NCBI RefSeq assembly: GCF_009258225.1
Contig: NZ_CP043617.1
Coordinates: 1,550,001 to 1,614,000 of the forward strand
Direction: 5' to 3'
DNA: 64,000 nucleotides
Source: Sulfurimonas lithotrophica
GTDB lineage: Bacteria; Campylobacterota; Campylobacteria; Campylobacterales; Sulfurimonadaceae
Part shown: one piece after another, positions 1 to 10,309 of the stretch
How the letters are laid out: each line of letters starts with the position of its first letter
How positions within the stretch are numbered: position 1 is the stretch's first letter
Program-made: the position numbers and the translations under genes
Notes under the pieces: generated by a model
Databases searched by the model: none
Told to the model about the DNA's origin: nothing
The model's input: the letters and a program-made list of their open reading frames with translations, nothing else

Positions 1-1
1 T

Positions 2-97
2 TCTTTATCGGGTAAAGCAAATGAGCCTGAATGGAAAGTACATATCCCTTTAGAAAATTTAGACGATGTAATAAAGGCACTTCAAGAAATAAAATAA
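2..97 (+). CDS. C-terminal end of an unidentified protein (partial)
   Basis: An open frame enters from the left edge and ends in TAA, giving the last 31 residues of a protein; the visible end is hydrophilic and closes with the helix-like sequence LDDVIKALQEIK. Too little is visible to assign a family. It stops 17 nt before the FtsH-like gene on the same strand, so the two may be co-transcribed. The reading frame is accepted only because the other two forward frames hit stops quickly and the spacing to the next gene is natural. Confidence 0.5.
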   Translation, partial: SLSGKANEPEWKVHIPLENLDDVIKALQEIK

Positions 98-114
98 ATA
101 TATTAGAGTAGCCA

Positions 115-2499
115 ATGAAAAGCAGCGATGAATATAAAAAACTTGAAACAGCTATAAAAGAAAAGCTTTTTGAGCAGGATTTAGCTGTTGAGAATGTAAC
201 AAAAACACTTTTACAAAGTGATATTTTAAAAGCAAAAAGTAACGTTCGTGCCGTTTTTACATTTATAGGTGCTGCAAACACAGGTAAACACTACTTGTGT
301 GAGCTACTTCAAAGACATAACGATACACTTGATAATATAAAAACTTTTTATATGGAAAGTTACGGCGGTTTTGGTAGTTCATCCGAAAATATAAGCAGCG
401 ATAATTTTGAAAAAGAGATTTTAGAGTTTGTAAATACACATCCAAAATCTATACTGGTTTTTGAAGATTTGGAAAAAGCAGACTTGCAAATCCAGCTAAT
501 ACTCTATACGCTATTTAGCGACTATGAAAAAAATGAAGTAAATTTTTCAAACGTTATAGTGGTATTTACAACTACTATCCTTTCATCTTTGATAAAAAGA
601 AAAGATATACAAAAACTTTTAAAAAGCAATCCTCTCCAAGCACACACTTTTTTAGTAGAAAAACTTACTACCGAACAAGTCGTAATAGGAGACGGTGTAG
701 AGATGGCGTTTGATAAAAAACTACTCTCTTTGTTAAATGAACACACTATTATCACTTTTAATCAACTCAGTTTAAACGCACTTATAAAAATTGCCGCAAG
801 GGCTTTACACGAGATGACACAAGACTTTATAAAGACAAGTAAAATATCTATCTGTTATGATGATTATGATTCGTTTGTATCACTCTTAACACTCTCTCTT
901 ACACCATATCTAAATGCCAGGCACATAAAGCAAAAGATACCAAAACTAATGTTTAACAGCATCTACGATGCCCTAAAACTAAAAGACGATACTTCCCAAA
1001 TAAACTACAAAGTATCTAAAGAAGCAAAACTATTTTTACAAAAAATCTTGGAAAATAAAGAACTTTTTGTAAGAAATACTACACAAAAACATAAAATAGT
1101 AGATTTGACATGGAAAATAGACGTTTTGGATTCTGAACTAACTTGTTGTATAGAAGATGCAACCTATATACAAAACACGATAGAGCTTAAGTCTCATGAA
1201 GATTTTCATATCTCAGATATCTCCTTTAAAGATATTGCAGGACACAAAAAAGTAAAAGATGAACTAAGCGAAATAGTAAAACTTTTTAAAGACCCGCAGA
1301 AACTAGAACATTTCGGGCTAAATATTCCCAAAGGGATGTTTCTTTACGGACCCATAGGTATGGGTAAAAAACTTCTCTCCCGTGCTTTTGCACATGAGGC
1401 AAATATGCCCTATATTACTATTAGCGGATCAAACCTTTTTGATACAAACAAGATTAAAGAGGTCTATGCAAAAGCATATAAGCAAGCCCCAGCCGTTATA
1501 ATATTTGAAGATATAGATATACAAGGTATTGTCGGTGGTATGCTCTCATCTATGAACATTGAACCTATTATAGAGGAGCTTGACAAACTAAACCAGAGTT
1601 TTGAGTCACCCATCTTTACTATTCTTACTCTAAGTACAAATGACTTGCCGAGTGATCTGTTGCAAGCAAATAGAATAGACATACATATAGAAGTTCCAAA
1701 ACTAGACATGGATGCAAGACGCTTTTTTATAGAAGAAATTTTGAAAAAACCGCATAACAAAAATATAGATGTTGAAAAAGTCGTGCGTTATATCTCAGGT
1801 ATGGGCGGCGATGAACTCAAACGAATAGGTCAAGAAGCCTCTTTATATGCTGCTCGTAAAGGTTTAAAGGAGTTAAGCGAGGACATTTTGCTTGAGCAAA
1901 TAAACATTATAAAATACGGCACAAAACTAGAGAACAAACAGATACGCGACATAGAAAAATCGATGGCAAAAACTGCTTACCATGAAGCGGGTCATGCAGT
2001 TTTATCTTATGTACTTTTACCGAGTATCAAGATTGAACAAGTAACGGTAGCTCCAAGAAGCGAGAGTCTTGGTTTTGTTTCATATCATAATGAAGAGTAT
2101 ATAGATGCTACTTCCAAAGAGGAACTTTTTAACGATGTATGCGTGTTACTTGCAGGAAGAGTTGCAAAGATGCAAAAGTTCGGTGAGGACGGTATGGAGA
2201 CAGGTGCTATGAGTGACCTTGAAGCTGCGACAATGCAGATATATGCCGCCATTGCAATTTTTGGTATGGATGAGGAACTTGGATATATAAATATAAGCGG
2301 CTTGGATATGGGTACAGGTAAAATGCTTTTTGAAGACAAAATAGAACAAAGAATCTTATCCTGGTTGGACAAAGCACAAAAGCATACCCAAAATGAAGTA
2401 AAGCGACTATGGAGCGCTATAGATGCAGTTGCACAGGAACTTATAAAAAAAGAGGTTATAGACGGAGAAGAATTAAAAAGGATAATAGATAATGCATAA
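115..2499 (+). CDS. ClpB-like/FtsH-like AAA+ protein with M41 zinc protease domain, ATPase motifs degenerate
   Basis: 794 residues. The N-terminal third resembles a ClpA/ClpB D2 AAA module: Walker A-like GAANTGKH at 52-59 and Walker B-like LVFEDLEKAD near 114-123. The middle is an FtsH AAA module: ISFKDIAGHKKVKDEL near 370, Walker A GPIGMGKK at 412-419 and Walker B FEDID at 464-468. The C-terminal part is an M41 metalloprotease with an intact HEAGH at 623-627 and the likely third zinc ligand D701 in MSDLEAAT. Both Walker A motifs lack the Ser/Thr after the lysine. The FtsH pore loop (MFVGVG in classical FtsH) is missing between SGSN (437-440) and the next helix. There is no N-terminal membrane segment, unlike true FtsH. 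It overlaps the next gene, for a small membrane protein, by 8 nt. I infer an intracellular zinc protease whose ATPase part is structural or weakly active; a second, divergent FtsH homologue is known in Campylobacterota. The housekeeping ftsH should lie elsewhere. Confidence 0.85.
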   Translation: MKSSDEYKKLETAIKEKLFEQDLAVENVTKTLLQSDILKAKSNVRAVFTFIGAANTGKHYLCELLQRHNDTLDNIKTFYMESYGGFGSSSENISSDNFEKEILEFVNTHPKSILVFEDLEKADLQIQLILYTLFSDYEKNEVNFSNVIVVFTTTILSSLIKRKDIQKLLKSNPLQAHTFLVEKLTTEQVVIGDGVEMAFDKKLLSLLNEHTIITFNQLSLNALIKIAARALHEMTQDFIKTSKISICYDDYDSFVSLLTLSLTPYLNARHIKQKIPKLMFNSIYDALKLKDDTSQINYKVSKEAKLFLQKILENKELFVRNTTQKHKIVDLTWKIDVLDSELTCCIEDATYIQNTIELKSHEDFHISDISFKDIAGHKKVKDELSEIVKLFKDPQKLEHFGLNIPKGMFLYGPIGMGKKLLSRAFAHEANMPYITISGSNLFDTNKIKEVYAKAYKQAPAVIIFEDIDIQGIVGGMLSSMNIEPIIEELDKLNQSFESPIFTILTLSTNDLPSDLLQANRIDIHIEVPKLDMDARRFFIEEILKKPHNKNIDVEKVVRYISGMGGDELKRIGQEASLYAARKGLKELSEDILLEQINIIKYGTKLENKQIRDIEKSMAKTAYHEAGHAVLSYVLLPSIKIEQVTVAPRSESLGFVSYHNEEYIDATSKEELFNDVCVLLAGRVAKMQKFGEDGMETGAMSDLEAATMQIYAAIAIFGMDEELGYINISGLDMGTGKMLFEDKIEQRILSWLDKAQKHTQNEVKRLWSAIDAVAQELIKKEVIDGEELKRIIDNA

Positions 2500-2794
2500 C
2501 CCTGAACTGATAATTATACTTCTAAATATCTCAATATTATCGTTCTCATACTTTTGGTTTTTTCCGCGTATAGCCGGAGCAAATGCCATAGAGTTGGCAA
2601 AATACGATTTTATCTCTTTTGTAGTAGCCCTTAGCATATCCGCTTTTTTATTTTACGGCTCATACATAGAGTTTGATGCCTTGTTTTTTACGCTTGATTG
2701 GTTTTGGTTTAGCGTACTTAGTTTTTTTACGTTTGAAATTCCATTTGCACTTTGGTATTTTAATAAACACGATGTTTGGGATTCTTTGAACTAA
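2492..2794 (+). CDS. small inner-membrane protein, three predicted membrane segments
   Basis: 100 residues with hydrophobic stretches near 6-26, 40-60 and 66-90, rich in Phe and Trp. It starts 8 nt inside the end of the FtsH-like protease gene, so it is almost certainly translated with it. I do not recognise a family. Because the protease lacks its own membrane anchor, this could be its membrane partner, but that is inferred only from the overlap. Confidence 0.7.
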   Translation: MHNPELIIILLNISILSFSYFWFFPRIAGANAIELAKYDFISFVVALSISAFLFYGSYIEFDALFFTLDWFWFSVLSFFTFEIPFALWYFNKHDVWDSLN

Positions 2795-2825
2795 AAAATA
2801 CAAATCTATAATTAAAGGATATCTT

Positions 2826-5201
2826 ATGAAATATATATGTTTTTTTGAAGATCTTTCAATAAATGATATTCCAAAAGTAGGCGGTAAAAATGCATCTCTA
2901 GGTGAGATGTATAACCAACTCTCAAAAGATGAAATTAACATCCCAAACGGTTTTGCAACAACAAGTGATGCCTACTGGTTGCTTTTGCAACAAGATAATC
3001 TAAAAAAGAAAATACACGACACGCTAAAAGATCTGGATGCTACAAATACTTCAGAGCTGCAAAAAAAAGCAAAAAAAGTAAGAGAACTTATACTAAACAC
3101 ACAACTGCCAAAAGAGTTGCAAAACGAGATTTCAGATGCATATAAAAAACTCTCAAAAGAATATGACTCGAATTCAATTGACGTAGCCGTTCGCTCATCA
3201 GGAACTGCTGAAGACTTACCCGATGCTTCTTTTGCAGGACAGCAGGAGACTTTTTTAAACATAAACAGCCCTGCTAAACTTCTTGAATCTGTGCATCTAT
3301 GCTTTGCATCCCTGTTTAACGATCGCGCAATTAGCTACAGAGATTCCCGCGGATATGATCATTTTAAAGTAGCACTCTCCGTAGGTGTGCAAAAAATGGT
3401 CAGAAGTGATTCATCATCAAGCGGAGTTATGTTTTCCATTGATACGCAAAGCGGTTCTAAAGATTTAGTCCTTATAAATTCCATATGGGGACTTGGTGAA
3501 AACATAGTTAGCGGACGTGTAAATGCGGATGAGTTTTTAGTATATAAACCTACTCTAAAAAAAGGTATAAACACTATTTTAAAACGCTCACTAGGTAGTA
3601 AAAAAGAAAAGCTTATTTACACGGATGATGGAAAAAACACTCTAAATATCCCGACAAGCCAAGATGAGCAAAACAGCTTTTCCATAAATGATGAAGATCT
3701 GATATCTTTGGCAAAACAAGCACTTATCATAGAAAACCATTACAAAAAACCTATGGATATAGAATGGGCTAAAGATGCAAATGATTTAAAACTTTATATA
3801 GTTCAGGCTAGACCCGAGACCGTTCAAAGTAAAAAGCAAAAAGATTCAAACTTTAAAAAGTATGAACTAAAAAGTAAAGATGCCAAAGTACTGACAAAAG
3901 GGATAGCGGCAGGTGAGCGTATAGGAAGCGGGAGAGTTCATATAATAAATGATATATCCGAGTTTTCAGAGTTTCAAGCAGGCGAAGTCTTAGTTGCATC
4001 TACTACAAATCCCGACTGGGAACCGTTAATGAAAAAAGCTTCGGCAGTCGTGACGGACAAAGGAAGTCGTACTTGCCATGCAGCTATAGTTGCACGTGAG
4101 ATTGGGGTAAGTGCCGTTGTCGGATGCACCGATGCTACAGATGTTTTAAAGAACAATCAAGAAGTTACGGTTAGTTGTGCAGATGGTGAAGATGGGTTAA
4201 TATATGAAGGGATTTTGGACTACTCGGTAAAAGATATAAACCTAGATGAGTTAAAGACAACAAAAACAAAGCTTTATATGAATGTAGCAGACCCATCTCA
4301 AGCTTTTAAACTCTCACAAATTCCAAATGACGGAGTGGGACTTGCCAGAATGGAATTTATAATGAACAACTCCATCAACACGCATCCGATGGCTTTGGTT
4401 GATATGTATAAAGGTAAAAAAGTAAAAGACGAGGATTCAATCCGACTTTTTATGACTCCATATACGGATGCAAAGGAGTTCTTTATAAAAAAACTCTCTG
4501 AAGGCATAGGGATGATAGCTGCCGCTTTTTACCCTAAGAGCGTTATCGTCAGAACAAGTGATTTTAAAAGTAACGAGTATAAAAATATGCCCGGCGGATT
4601 TGAGTATGAAGCATATGAGGAAAACCCGATGATAGGTTTCCGCGGAGCAAGCAGATACTATGATGAGAGTTATAAAGAAGCCTTTGAGTGGGAGTGTCAA
4701 GCACTAAAATATGTACGTGATGATATGGGGCTTGTAAACGTAAAAATAATGCTTCCATTTGTAAGAACAGTGCAAGAGGGCAAAAACGTCATTAAAATTA
4801 TGAATGAACAAGGTCTGATGCAAGGTAAAAACTCACTTGAAATATATGCTATGTGTGAGATTCCCGCAAACGTGATTCTTGCAGAACAGTTTTTAGAAGT
4901 GTTTGATGGTTTTTCCATAGGTTCAAACGACTTAACCCAACTCACTTTGGGAGTAGATAGGGACAGTGCAAAAATAGCCCATATTTTTGATGAGAGAAAC
5001 GATGCCATAAAAGAGATGCTAAAAATGGTTATAAAAGTTTGCAAGGACAAAAACAAATATATAGGCATCTGCGGTCAAGCTCCTTCTGATTATCCTGAAA
5101 TAACCAGATTTTTAGTTGAGAATAAAATAGACTCTATTTCACTTAATCCGGACTCACTTTATGAGATGAATAAGGTTGTAAGTGAGTTTGAAGTGATATA
5201 A
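2826..5201 (+). CDS. ppsA: phosphoenolpyruvate synthase (pyruvate, water dikinase)
   Basis: 791 residues, the usual length. Converts pyruvate + ATP + water to PEP + AMP + phosphate for gluconeogenesis. Three domains are visible in order: the N-terminal nucleotide-binding domain (KVGGKNASLGEM at about 18, VAVRSSGTAEDLPDASFAGQ at about 121), the central phosphohistidine swivel domain with GSRTCHAAIVARE (catalytic His418), and the C-terminal PEP/pyruvate-binding TIM barrel (GFRGASRY, CEIPANVILAEQF, SIGSNDLTQL, GICGQAPSDYPE). A good ribosome site AAAGGA lies just upstream of the ATG. No frame damage is visible. It is a key anaplerotic enzyme in organisms fixing CO2 by the reverse TCA cycle, which fits the suspected lineage. 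Confidence 0.97.
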   Translation: MKYICFFEDLSINDIPKVGGKNASLGEMYNQLSKDEINIPNGFATTSDAYWLLLQQDNLKKKIHDTLKDLDATNTSELQKKAKKVRELILNTQLPKELQNEISDAYKKLSKEYDSNSIDVAVRSSGTAEDLPDASFAGQQETFLNINSPAKLLESVHLCFASLFNDRAISYRDSRGYDHFKVALSVGVQKMVRSDSSSSGVMFSIDTQSGSKDLVLINSIWGLGENIVSGRVNADEFLVYKPTLKKGINTILKRSLGSKKEKLIYTDDGKNTLNIPTSQDEQNSFSINDEDLISLAKQALIIENHYKKPMDIEWAKDANDLKLYIVQARPETVQSKKQKDSNFKKYELKSKDAKVLTKGIAAGERIGSGRVHIINDISEFSEFQAGEVLVASTTNPDWEPLMKKASAVVTDKGSRTCHAAIVAREIGVSAVVGCTDATDVLKNNQEVTVSCADGEDGLIYEGILDYSVKDINLDELKTTKTKLYMNVADPSQAFKLSQIPNDGVGLARMEFIMNNSINTHPMALVDMYKGKKVKDEDSIRLFMTPYTDAKEFFIKKLSEGIGMIAAAFYPKSVIVRTSDFKSNEYKNMPGGFEYEAYEENPMIGFRGASRYYDESYKEAFEWECQALKYVRDDMGLVNVKIMLPFVRTVQEGKNVIKIMNEQGLMQGKNSLEIYAMCEIPANVILAEQFLEVFDGFSIGSNDLTQLTLGVDRDSAKIAHIFDERNDAIKEMLKMVIKVCKDKNKYIGICGQAPSDYPEITRFLVENKIDSISLNPDSLYEMNKVVSEFEVI

Positions 5202-5234
5202 TGTTTTATATAAAATATTTTTTAGGGGAAAAAT

Positions 5235-6272
5235 ATGCAAGAAAAGGATCTTATATACAACTTTGTCTATGATTTGGGGAATCCTGTTCTTTTAGTAGAA
5301 GATAAAGAGGAGTCTTACGATATAAGCTTTGCAAATGAGAAAATGAAAGAGCTTTTAAAAAATACTGATTCTGAAGATTTAGTATTAACAAACGAGCTTA
5401 TCCACTTACTAAACTCTTATAAAGAAAAAGCACATCCACACGGTTTGTCCACGCAAAATATAGAAATTTTTCAAAAATTTTATAATATAAATTATCTTCA
5501 AAATGCAAATAGTATTCTTATGAGTTTTATAGAGACCGATGTAGAATCTCTTTTTGAAACTCTAAGTTTTCATGAAATGGGCATATCCAGCTGTGCAATA
5601 ATAGTTGTTTTAAGCGATCAGGGAAAAGTTATAGATACAAACGAACATTTTTTAAAAATGGTCGGAATGACTAAAGAAGAAGTTCATAACATAGACTTTT
5701 TTGAAAACTTTATACCTGCGGAAATAGAGACTTTGAACAAATACTTATCGGAATTGCTTTCAAGCGATTCTAAAAATCAGCAGTTTGTAACTTCATTAAA
5801 AGATGTTGAGGATAATATTTACAAAATCAAATGGCAAGTCTCAAAAATTAAAAAACTAAATCAAAATTTTTTAGTGGCAATAGGAAGTGATATAAGCCAA
5901 TTGTTTCAACAAAACAATAAGCAGATAACAAAAGAGGTAAAAAGTTTAAAAGTCGGTTTTGATTACTTCCCTTTTGCCGTTGCATATATGAATGCAAAAG
6001 GTATTTTTACTACAATGAATAAAAACTTCCTTAAGATGTTTCATATTAAAAATGAAACGACTAAGATTATGTTTGACCAAATTCCGTTTTTTAAAAAACA
6101 TATAGGTTTTAGTAAGATTAAAGAGTATATACCATCACAAAAAGAATTAACTTACAATATAGAACACGGTATAAACGGTAAGAATGTTATCTTAAAAGTT
6201 TACATCAGGATGTTAAAAGGCAAAAAAGAATCTTCTGCACTTTATATAATTATTGTTCAAAAAATACTATAA
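5235..6272 (+). CDS. PAS-domain sensory protein without a recognisable output domain
   Basis: 345 soluble residues. A clear PAS core lies at about 115-220 (SSCAIIVVLSDQGKVIDTNE, FLKMVGMTKEEV, then DNIYKIKWQVSKI). A second PAS-like half is at about 240-345 (FPFAVAYMNAKGIF, MNKNFLKMFHIK), and the N-terminal 100 residues may be a third, degenerate copy. No kinase, GGDEF, EAL or MCP domain follows, so it is a sensor or adaptor needing a partner. Ribosome site AGGGGA precedes the ATG. It sits alone between ppsA and a convergent P-type ATPase gene, so the context gives no target. Ligand (haem, flavin, small molecule) cannot be told from the sequence. Confidence 0.75.
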   Translation: MQEKDLIYNFVYDLGNPVLLVEDKEESYDISFANEKMKELLKNTDSEDLVLTNELIHLLNSYKEKAHPHGLSTQNIEIFQKFYNINYLQNANSILMSFIETDVESLFETLSFHEMGISSCAIIVVLSDQGKVIDTNEHFLKMVGMTKEEVHNIDFFENFIPAEIETLNKYLSELLSSDSKNQQFVTSLKDVEDNIYKIKWQVSKIKKLNQNFLVAIGSDISQLFQQNNKQITKEVKSLKVGFDYFPFAVAYMNAKGIFTTMNKNFLKMFHIKNETTKIMFDQIPFFKKHIGFSKIKEYIPSQKELTYNIEHGINGKNVILKVYIRMLKGKKESSALYIIIVQKIL

Positions 6273-6280
6273 AAGAAAAT

Positions 6281-8851
6281 CTATTTTAAGTATTTTTTGC
6301 GTAATATTTTTTCAAACTCCATAACTGCGATTAAAGCAAGTGCAATTACTAAAAGTATTAGCCAAATCTCTGCATCTATAGGTTTAATATCTAAAATATT
6401 TTGCATAAAAGGTGTGTACATAGAGATTAGATGCAGACCCTGTGCAACGATAACCGACATCCATAAAAACTTATTTTTCCTATGATTAATCTTAAATATT
6501 GAGTGTTTTTCGGTTCTTGAATTAAATACGTGCACATTCTCAAACAATACCATTAAAAACAAAGTTATATTTCTTGCCATATCTTCCGTATAACCATAAC
6601 TCAAAAGAGTATAAAACACTGCAAATGCAGATATACCCATATATAATCCACCGACTACGACCCTGCTTATCATTACAGCGTTAAATATAGGTTCTTTTGG
6701 ATCTCTTGCTTTTCGTTCTAATACACCCGGTTCTGCTCTTTCAAACCCAAGTGCTACATCTTGGATTCCGTTTGTAACTAAGTTTAACCACAATAGCTGC
6801 ACAGGTAAAAGCGGTATAGGTGTAAAAAACAGCATAGAAAGCATTATAAGCACTATCTCTGCAAATCCGGTTGATATTAAAAGGTGTATAACTTTACGTA
6901 TGTTGTCATATGCTACACGTCCCTCTTCTATACCGTTTACTATGGAGCTGAATGCATCGTCTGTCAGTATCATATCGCTAGATTCCCTAGCTACGTCGGT
7001 TCCGCTTTTACCCATAGATATACCGATATTTGCAGATTTTAAAGCAGGGGCATCGTTTACACCGTCACCCGTTACCGCTACAAAATGTCCTAAAGCTTGA
7101 AACTTTTCTACTATAAGCTGTTTTTGCTGTGGCGATACACGGGCAAAAACTCTTTTATTAGCTATCTCTTCTTTATCCGCACCCCTTTCTTGCCAATGGC
7201 TTACCGACAAACCATCCATAACCTCATCTTTACTAATGACGATACCCAAACCTTTTGAGATATAAAAGGCCGTATTTGGATGATCTCCCGTAACCATAAC
7301 AACCTCTATACCTGCAGTATTTGCTTTTGAGACTGCTTCTTTTACACCTTCTCTAAGCGGATCCATAATAGCTGCAAATCCAAGATAGTTATAACCATCC
7401 TTTGCAATACCCTCTTTTTCATTTGTCTTATATGCAAAAGCTATTTCTAAAACCCTCCAGTGCCCAAGTATCGACTTGATTTAAAAGTGTCTCAAAACTA
7501 TCTTTATCAAGCTGACATTTTTGTAAGATTAGTTTTCGGGTGAGCCTTTTATAAAGTCCACTTTTTTAGAGTCTATCTCATAAGATATTGCCGAGTATCC
7601 GTTTTGCGGTTCATATGCTATAGATGCAAGTGGATTAAGACTATTTTTTAACTTAAATAGGTCAGCATCTATATCAAGTGCATATTTAGCCAAGGCTACA
7701 TCAACCTGATCGCCTATAAAATAAAAATCATTTTCATCTTTGTTAAACACTGCTTCATTACACAAAACTGCACCAAGAAGTATGTTCTTATCTATGTTTT
7801 CTTTCGCACTGTAGATTTTATCAGGTGTAATAAAGTGTTCGACACTCAGTTTGTTTTGTGTCATAGTTCCTGTTTTATCACTTGCTATAAGTGTACAAGA
7901 ACCAAGCCCCTCAATAGCCGAGAGTTTTCTAACAATTACATTTCTTTTACTCATAGCTGCACTCGCAACACTAAGTGCTACGGTTATGGCTACAGGTAAC
8001 CCTTCAGGGATAGTGGATACTGCCATTGCAACGGTAAAGAAAAATATATCTTTTAAAGGCGATTGTTGATAAACACCGACTGCTATAATCAAAAGGACAA
8101 ACATAGCTATTATCTTGGCAATATTAAAAGAGAACTTTTCCATTCTCATGACCAAAGGGGCTTTTGATACTTTTGATTTTGATAGAAGAAGTGCTATCTT
8201 ACCTATTTCACTTTGGTACGATACGGCAGTTACAACTCCGATTCCCCTTCCCTTTGTAACCATTGAACCTGCATAAAGCATATTTTTTCTGTCACCTATT
8301 GGCTCATCTATATCTTCAGATATATATTTGGAGTCTTTATATACATCTATAGATTCACCCGTTAAAAGAGACTCGTTTACTTCAAGTTCATTTGTCTCTA
8401 TCAGTCTAACATCGGCAGGTACTTTTATACCAGATTCGAAAAAAATGATATCGCCGACGGTAATCTCTTCATTAAGAAGTTGAATTTTTTTATTGTCTCT
8501 TAAAGCAGTTACGTATGTTTTTAAAACTTTTTTTAATGCATCCGCTCTTAAATTTGCATTATATTCTTGATATGTACCTATAAAAGCGTTTATGAATAAT
8601 ACTGCCAAAATAAAGCCTGCATCTCCAAACTCTTTTATGATAAAAGAGATGATTGCCGCAAAAAGAAGTACATATATTATGGGGCTTTTAAACTGTTCTA
8701 AAAAAATACCAAAAAGACTACTCTTCTTTCCTTCTGGTATGGAGTTTTCTCCATAATGTATAATTCTCTCTTTTGCTTCTTTTGAACTTAGTCCTTCTTT
8801 TGTACATTCAAGACTCAATAAAGTATCTTCAACACTTTTAGTATAAAACAT
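6281..8851 (-). pseudogene. cation-transporting P-type ATPase (P2-like), interrupted by two compensating frameshifts
   Basis: Read from 8851 to 6281 this would be about 856 residues, normal for a P2-type ATPase. N-terminal fragment (8851-7529): cation ATPase N-domain, LLTGES actuator motif, membrane helix 4 with IPEGLPVAITVA, phosphorylation site SDKTGTMTQN (Asp325). C-terminal fragment (7366-6281): MVTGDHPNTA, TGDGVNDAPAL, helix 6 NLVTNGIQDVALGFE and the C-terminal helices. The segment at about 7444-7536 encodes the expected continuation (KGSPE, then LILQKCQLDKD, DTWALEGFR) but in another frame. One base is missing in the T run at 7533-7536 and one is extra in the T run at 7444-7446 (plus-strand view). 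Both fragments lie in the same frame, so the indels cancel. Both are in homopolymers, so sequencing error is as likely as true inactivation. Helix 6 has NG where Ca2+ pumps have DG, so the transported ion is uncertain. Confidence 0.85.
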
Positions 8852-8925
8852 TTTACACCTCGTTAGGAGATTTTATCATATACAAGACAATAAAACAGCT
8901 TAAAGAAAATATGTACATATTTGGC

Positions 8926-8931
8926 TATAAT
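8926..8931 (+). promoter_or_regulatory. -10 box of the gatA promoter
   Basis: TATAAT in the context GGCTATAATAC, 35 nt upstream of the GTG start of gatA. It lies inside the longest possible open frame (which would begin with TTG at 8921), which is one reason to place the gatA start downstream. Confidence 0.6.
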
Positions 8932-8965
8932 ACAAAAAATAATTTTAAAAATGTTAGGAAAATTT

Positions 8966-10309
8966 GTGATTACTCTAAAAGAAGCTCTAAAATTAAATAA
9001 AGAAGAATTAGTAAAATTTAAAGACGATTTAAAAGCAAAAATAGAAGCAAATCCAGAATTAAATGCGTATATCAGTGTTGATAACGTAGGTGACGGCGTG
9101 CCTGTTGCCATAAAAGACAACATTCAAGTTAAAAACTGGTCTGTAACTTCCGGTTCAAACATTCTTCAAGGATACATCGCACCTTATAACGCTACAGTAA
9201 TAGAGAAGATGCTAAAAGCCGGACTTAGCCCGTTTGGTCGCACAAACATGGATGAGTTTGCTATGGGTTCAACTACCGAATCAAGTTTCTACGGAAAAAC
9301 ACAAAATCCTCATAATCCAGAATATGTTCCGGGAGGAAGTAGCGGTGGAAGTGCAGCTGCGGTAGCTGCAGGTTTAGCCGTAGCAGCACTTGGAAGCGAC
9401 ACCGGTGGTTCTATCCGCCAACCTGCTTCATTTTGTGGAATCGTAGGAATGAAACCTACATACGGACGTGTTAGCCGTTACGGTTTAGGTGCATATGCGT
9501 CTAGCCTTGACCAAATCGGTCCGATGACACAAAACGTAGAAGATGCGGCTATACTTTATGACATAATCAGCGGACATGACGTAAAAGACTCAACTTCAGC
9601 ACCAAAAGATGATAAAGTCTCAGACAAACTAGATGCAGATAGAAAACTAAGAATCGCAGTACTTCCTAAGCATGTTGAAAATGCAAGTACCGATGTTAAA
9701 AATGCATATGAGAAAGCTATAGCTTCACTTGAAAATGCAGGTCATGAGATAGTAAACTATGAGCTTATGGATGCCAAGTTTGACATCTCTGCTTACTATA
9801 TCACTGCAACTGCAGAAGCTGCAACCAACTTAGCACGTTATGACGGAATCCGTTACGGTAACCGTGTAGAGGGTAAGAACCTAGAAGAGACTTTTGTAAA
9901 TACAAGAAGCCAAGGTTTCGGTGATGAAGTTAAACGCCGTATCATGCTTGGAAACTTTGTTTTAAGTAGCGGTTACTATGAAGCATATTATGTAAAAGCT
10001 CAAAAAACAAGACATATGATTAAAGAGCAATATGAAAATATCTTTAAAGACGTTGATTTGATTTTATCGCCTATTGCACCTGGGATTGCACCAAAGTTCG
10101 GCGAGTTATCAAATCCTATGGATATGTATCTAAGCGATTTATACTCAATCAGCGTAAACCTTGCAGGTCTTCCTGCTCTTTCACTTCCGATCAGCAAAAG
10201 CGACAACGGTATGCCTGTTGGACTACAACTAATTGCTAATGCTTATGAAGAACAAACTCTTTTTGACGGTGCACTTAGTTTAGAGAGAGAAGTAAACTTC
10301 TCTAAGTAG
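8966..10309 (+). CDS. gatA: Asp-tRNA(Asn)/Glu-tRNA(Gln) amidotransferase subunit A
   Basis: 447 residues from the GTG at 8966. Together with GatB and GatC, which are not in this window, it amidates Glu-tRNA(Gln) (and Asp-tRNA(Asn)) using ammonia released from glutamine. The amidase signature is intact: catalytic Lys in VAIKDNIQ, the glycine/serine loop [15 protein letters not shown] and [16 protein letters not shown] with the Ser-cisSer-Lys triad. I chose the GTG because AGGA lies 6 nt upstream, the protein then starts [10 protein letters not shown] like other GatA proteins, and the in-frame TTG at 8921 overlaps the promoter. The 3' end overlaps the convergent MFS gene by 8 nt. Confidence 0.96.
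   Translation: MITLKEALKLNKEELVKFKDDLKAKIEANPELNAYISVDNVGDGVPVAIKDNIQVKNWSVTSGSNILQGYIAPYNATVIEKMLKAGLSPFGRTNMDEFAMGSTTESSFYGKTQNPHNPEYVPGGSSGGSAAAVAAGLAVAALGSDTGGSIRQPASFCGIVGMKPTYGRVSRYGLGAYASSLDQIGPMTQNVEDAAILYDIISGHDVKDSTSAPKDDKVSDKLDADRKLRIAVLPKHVENASTDVKNAYEKAIASLENAGHEIVNYELMDAKFDISAYYITATAEAATNLARYDGIRYGNRVEGKNLEETFVNTRSQGFGDEVKRRIMLGNFVLSSGYYEAYYVKAQKTRHMIKEQYENIFKDVDLILSPIAPGIAPKFGELSNPMDMYLSDLYSISVNLAGLPALSLPISKSDNGMPVGLQLIANAYEEQTLFDGALSLEREVNFSK
10286..10303. terminator. hairpin at the gatA 3' end (possible bidirectional terminator)
   Basis: Perfect 7-bp stem AGAGAAG / CTTCTCT with a 4-nt loop, inside the last codons of gatA and at the stop of the convergent MFS gene. There is no long U run, so efficiency is uncertain. 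Confidence 0.4.

Noticed and set aside
4697-5068. 123-codon minus-strand frame inside ppsA
   Set aside because: Lies wholly within a conserved enzyme gene and shows no domain or start signal.
8921-8965. Longer gatA start at TTG 8921
   Set aside because: It would place the -10 box inside the gene and adds 15 residues not typical of GatA; GTG 8966 has a proper ribosome site.
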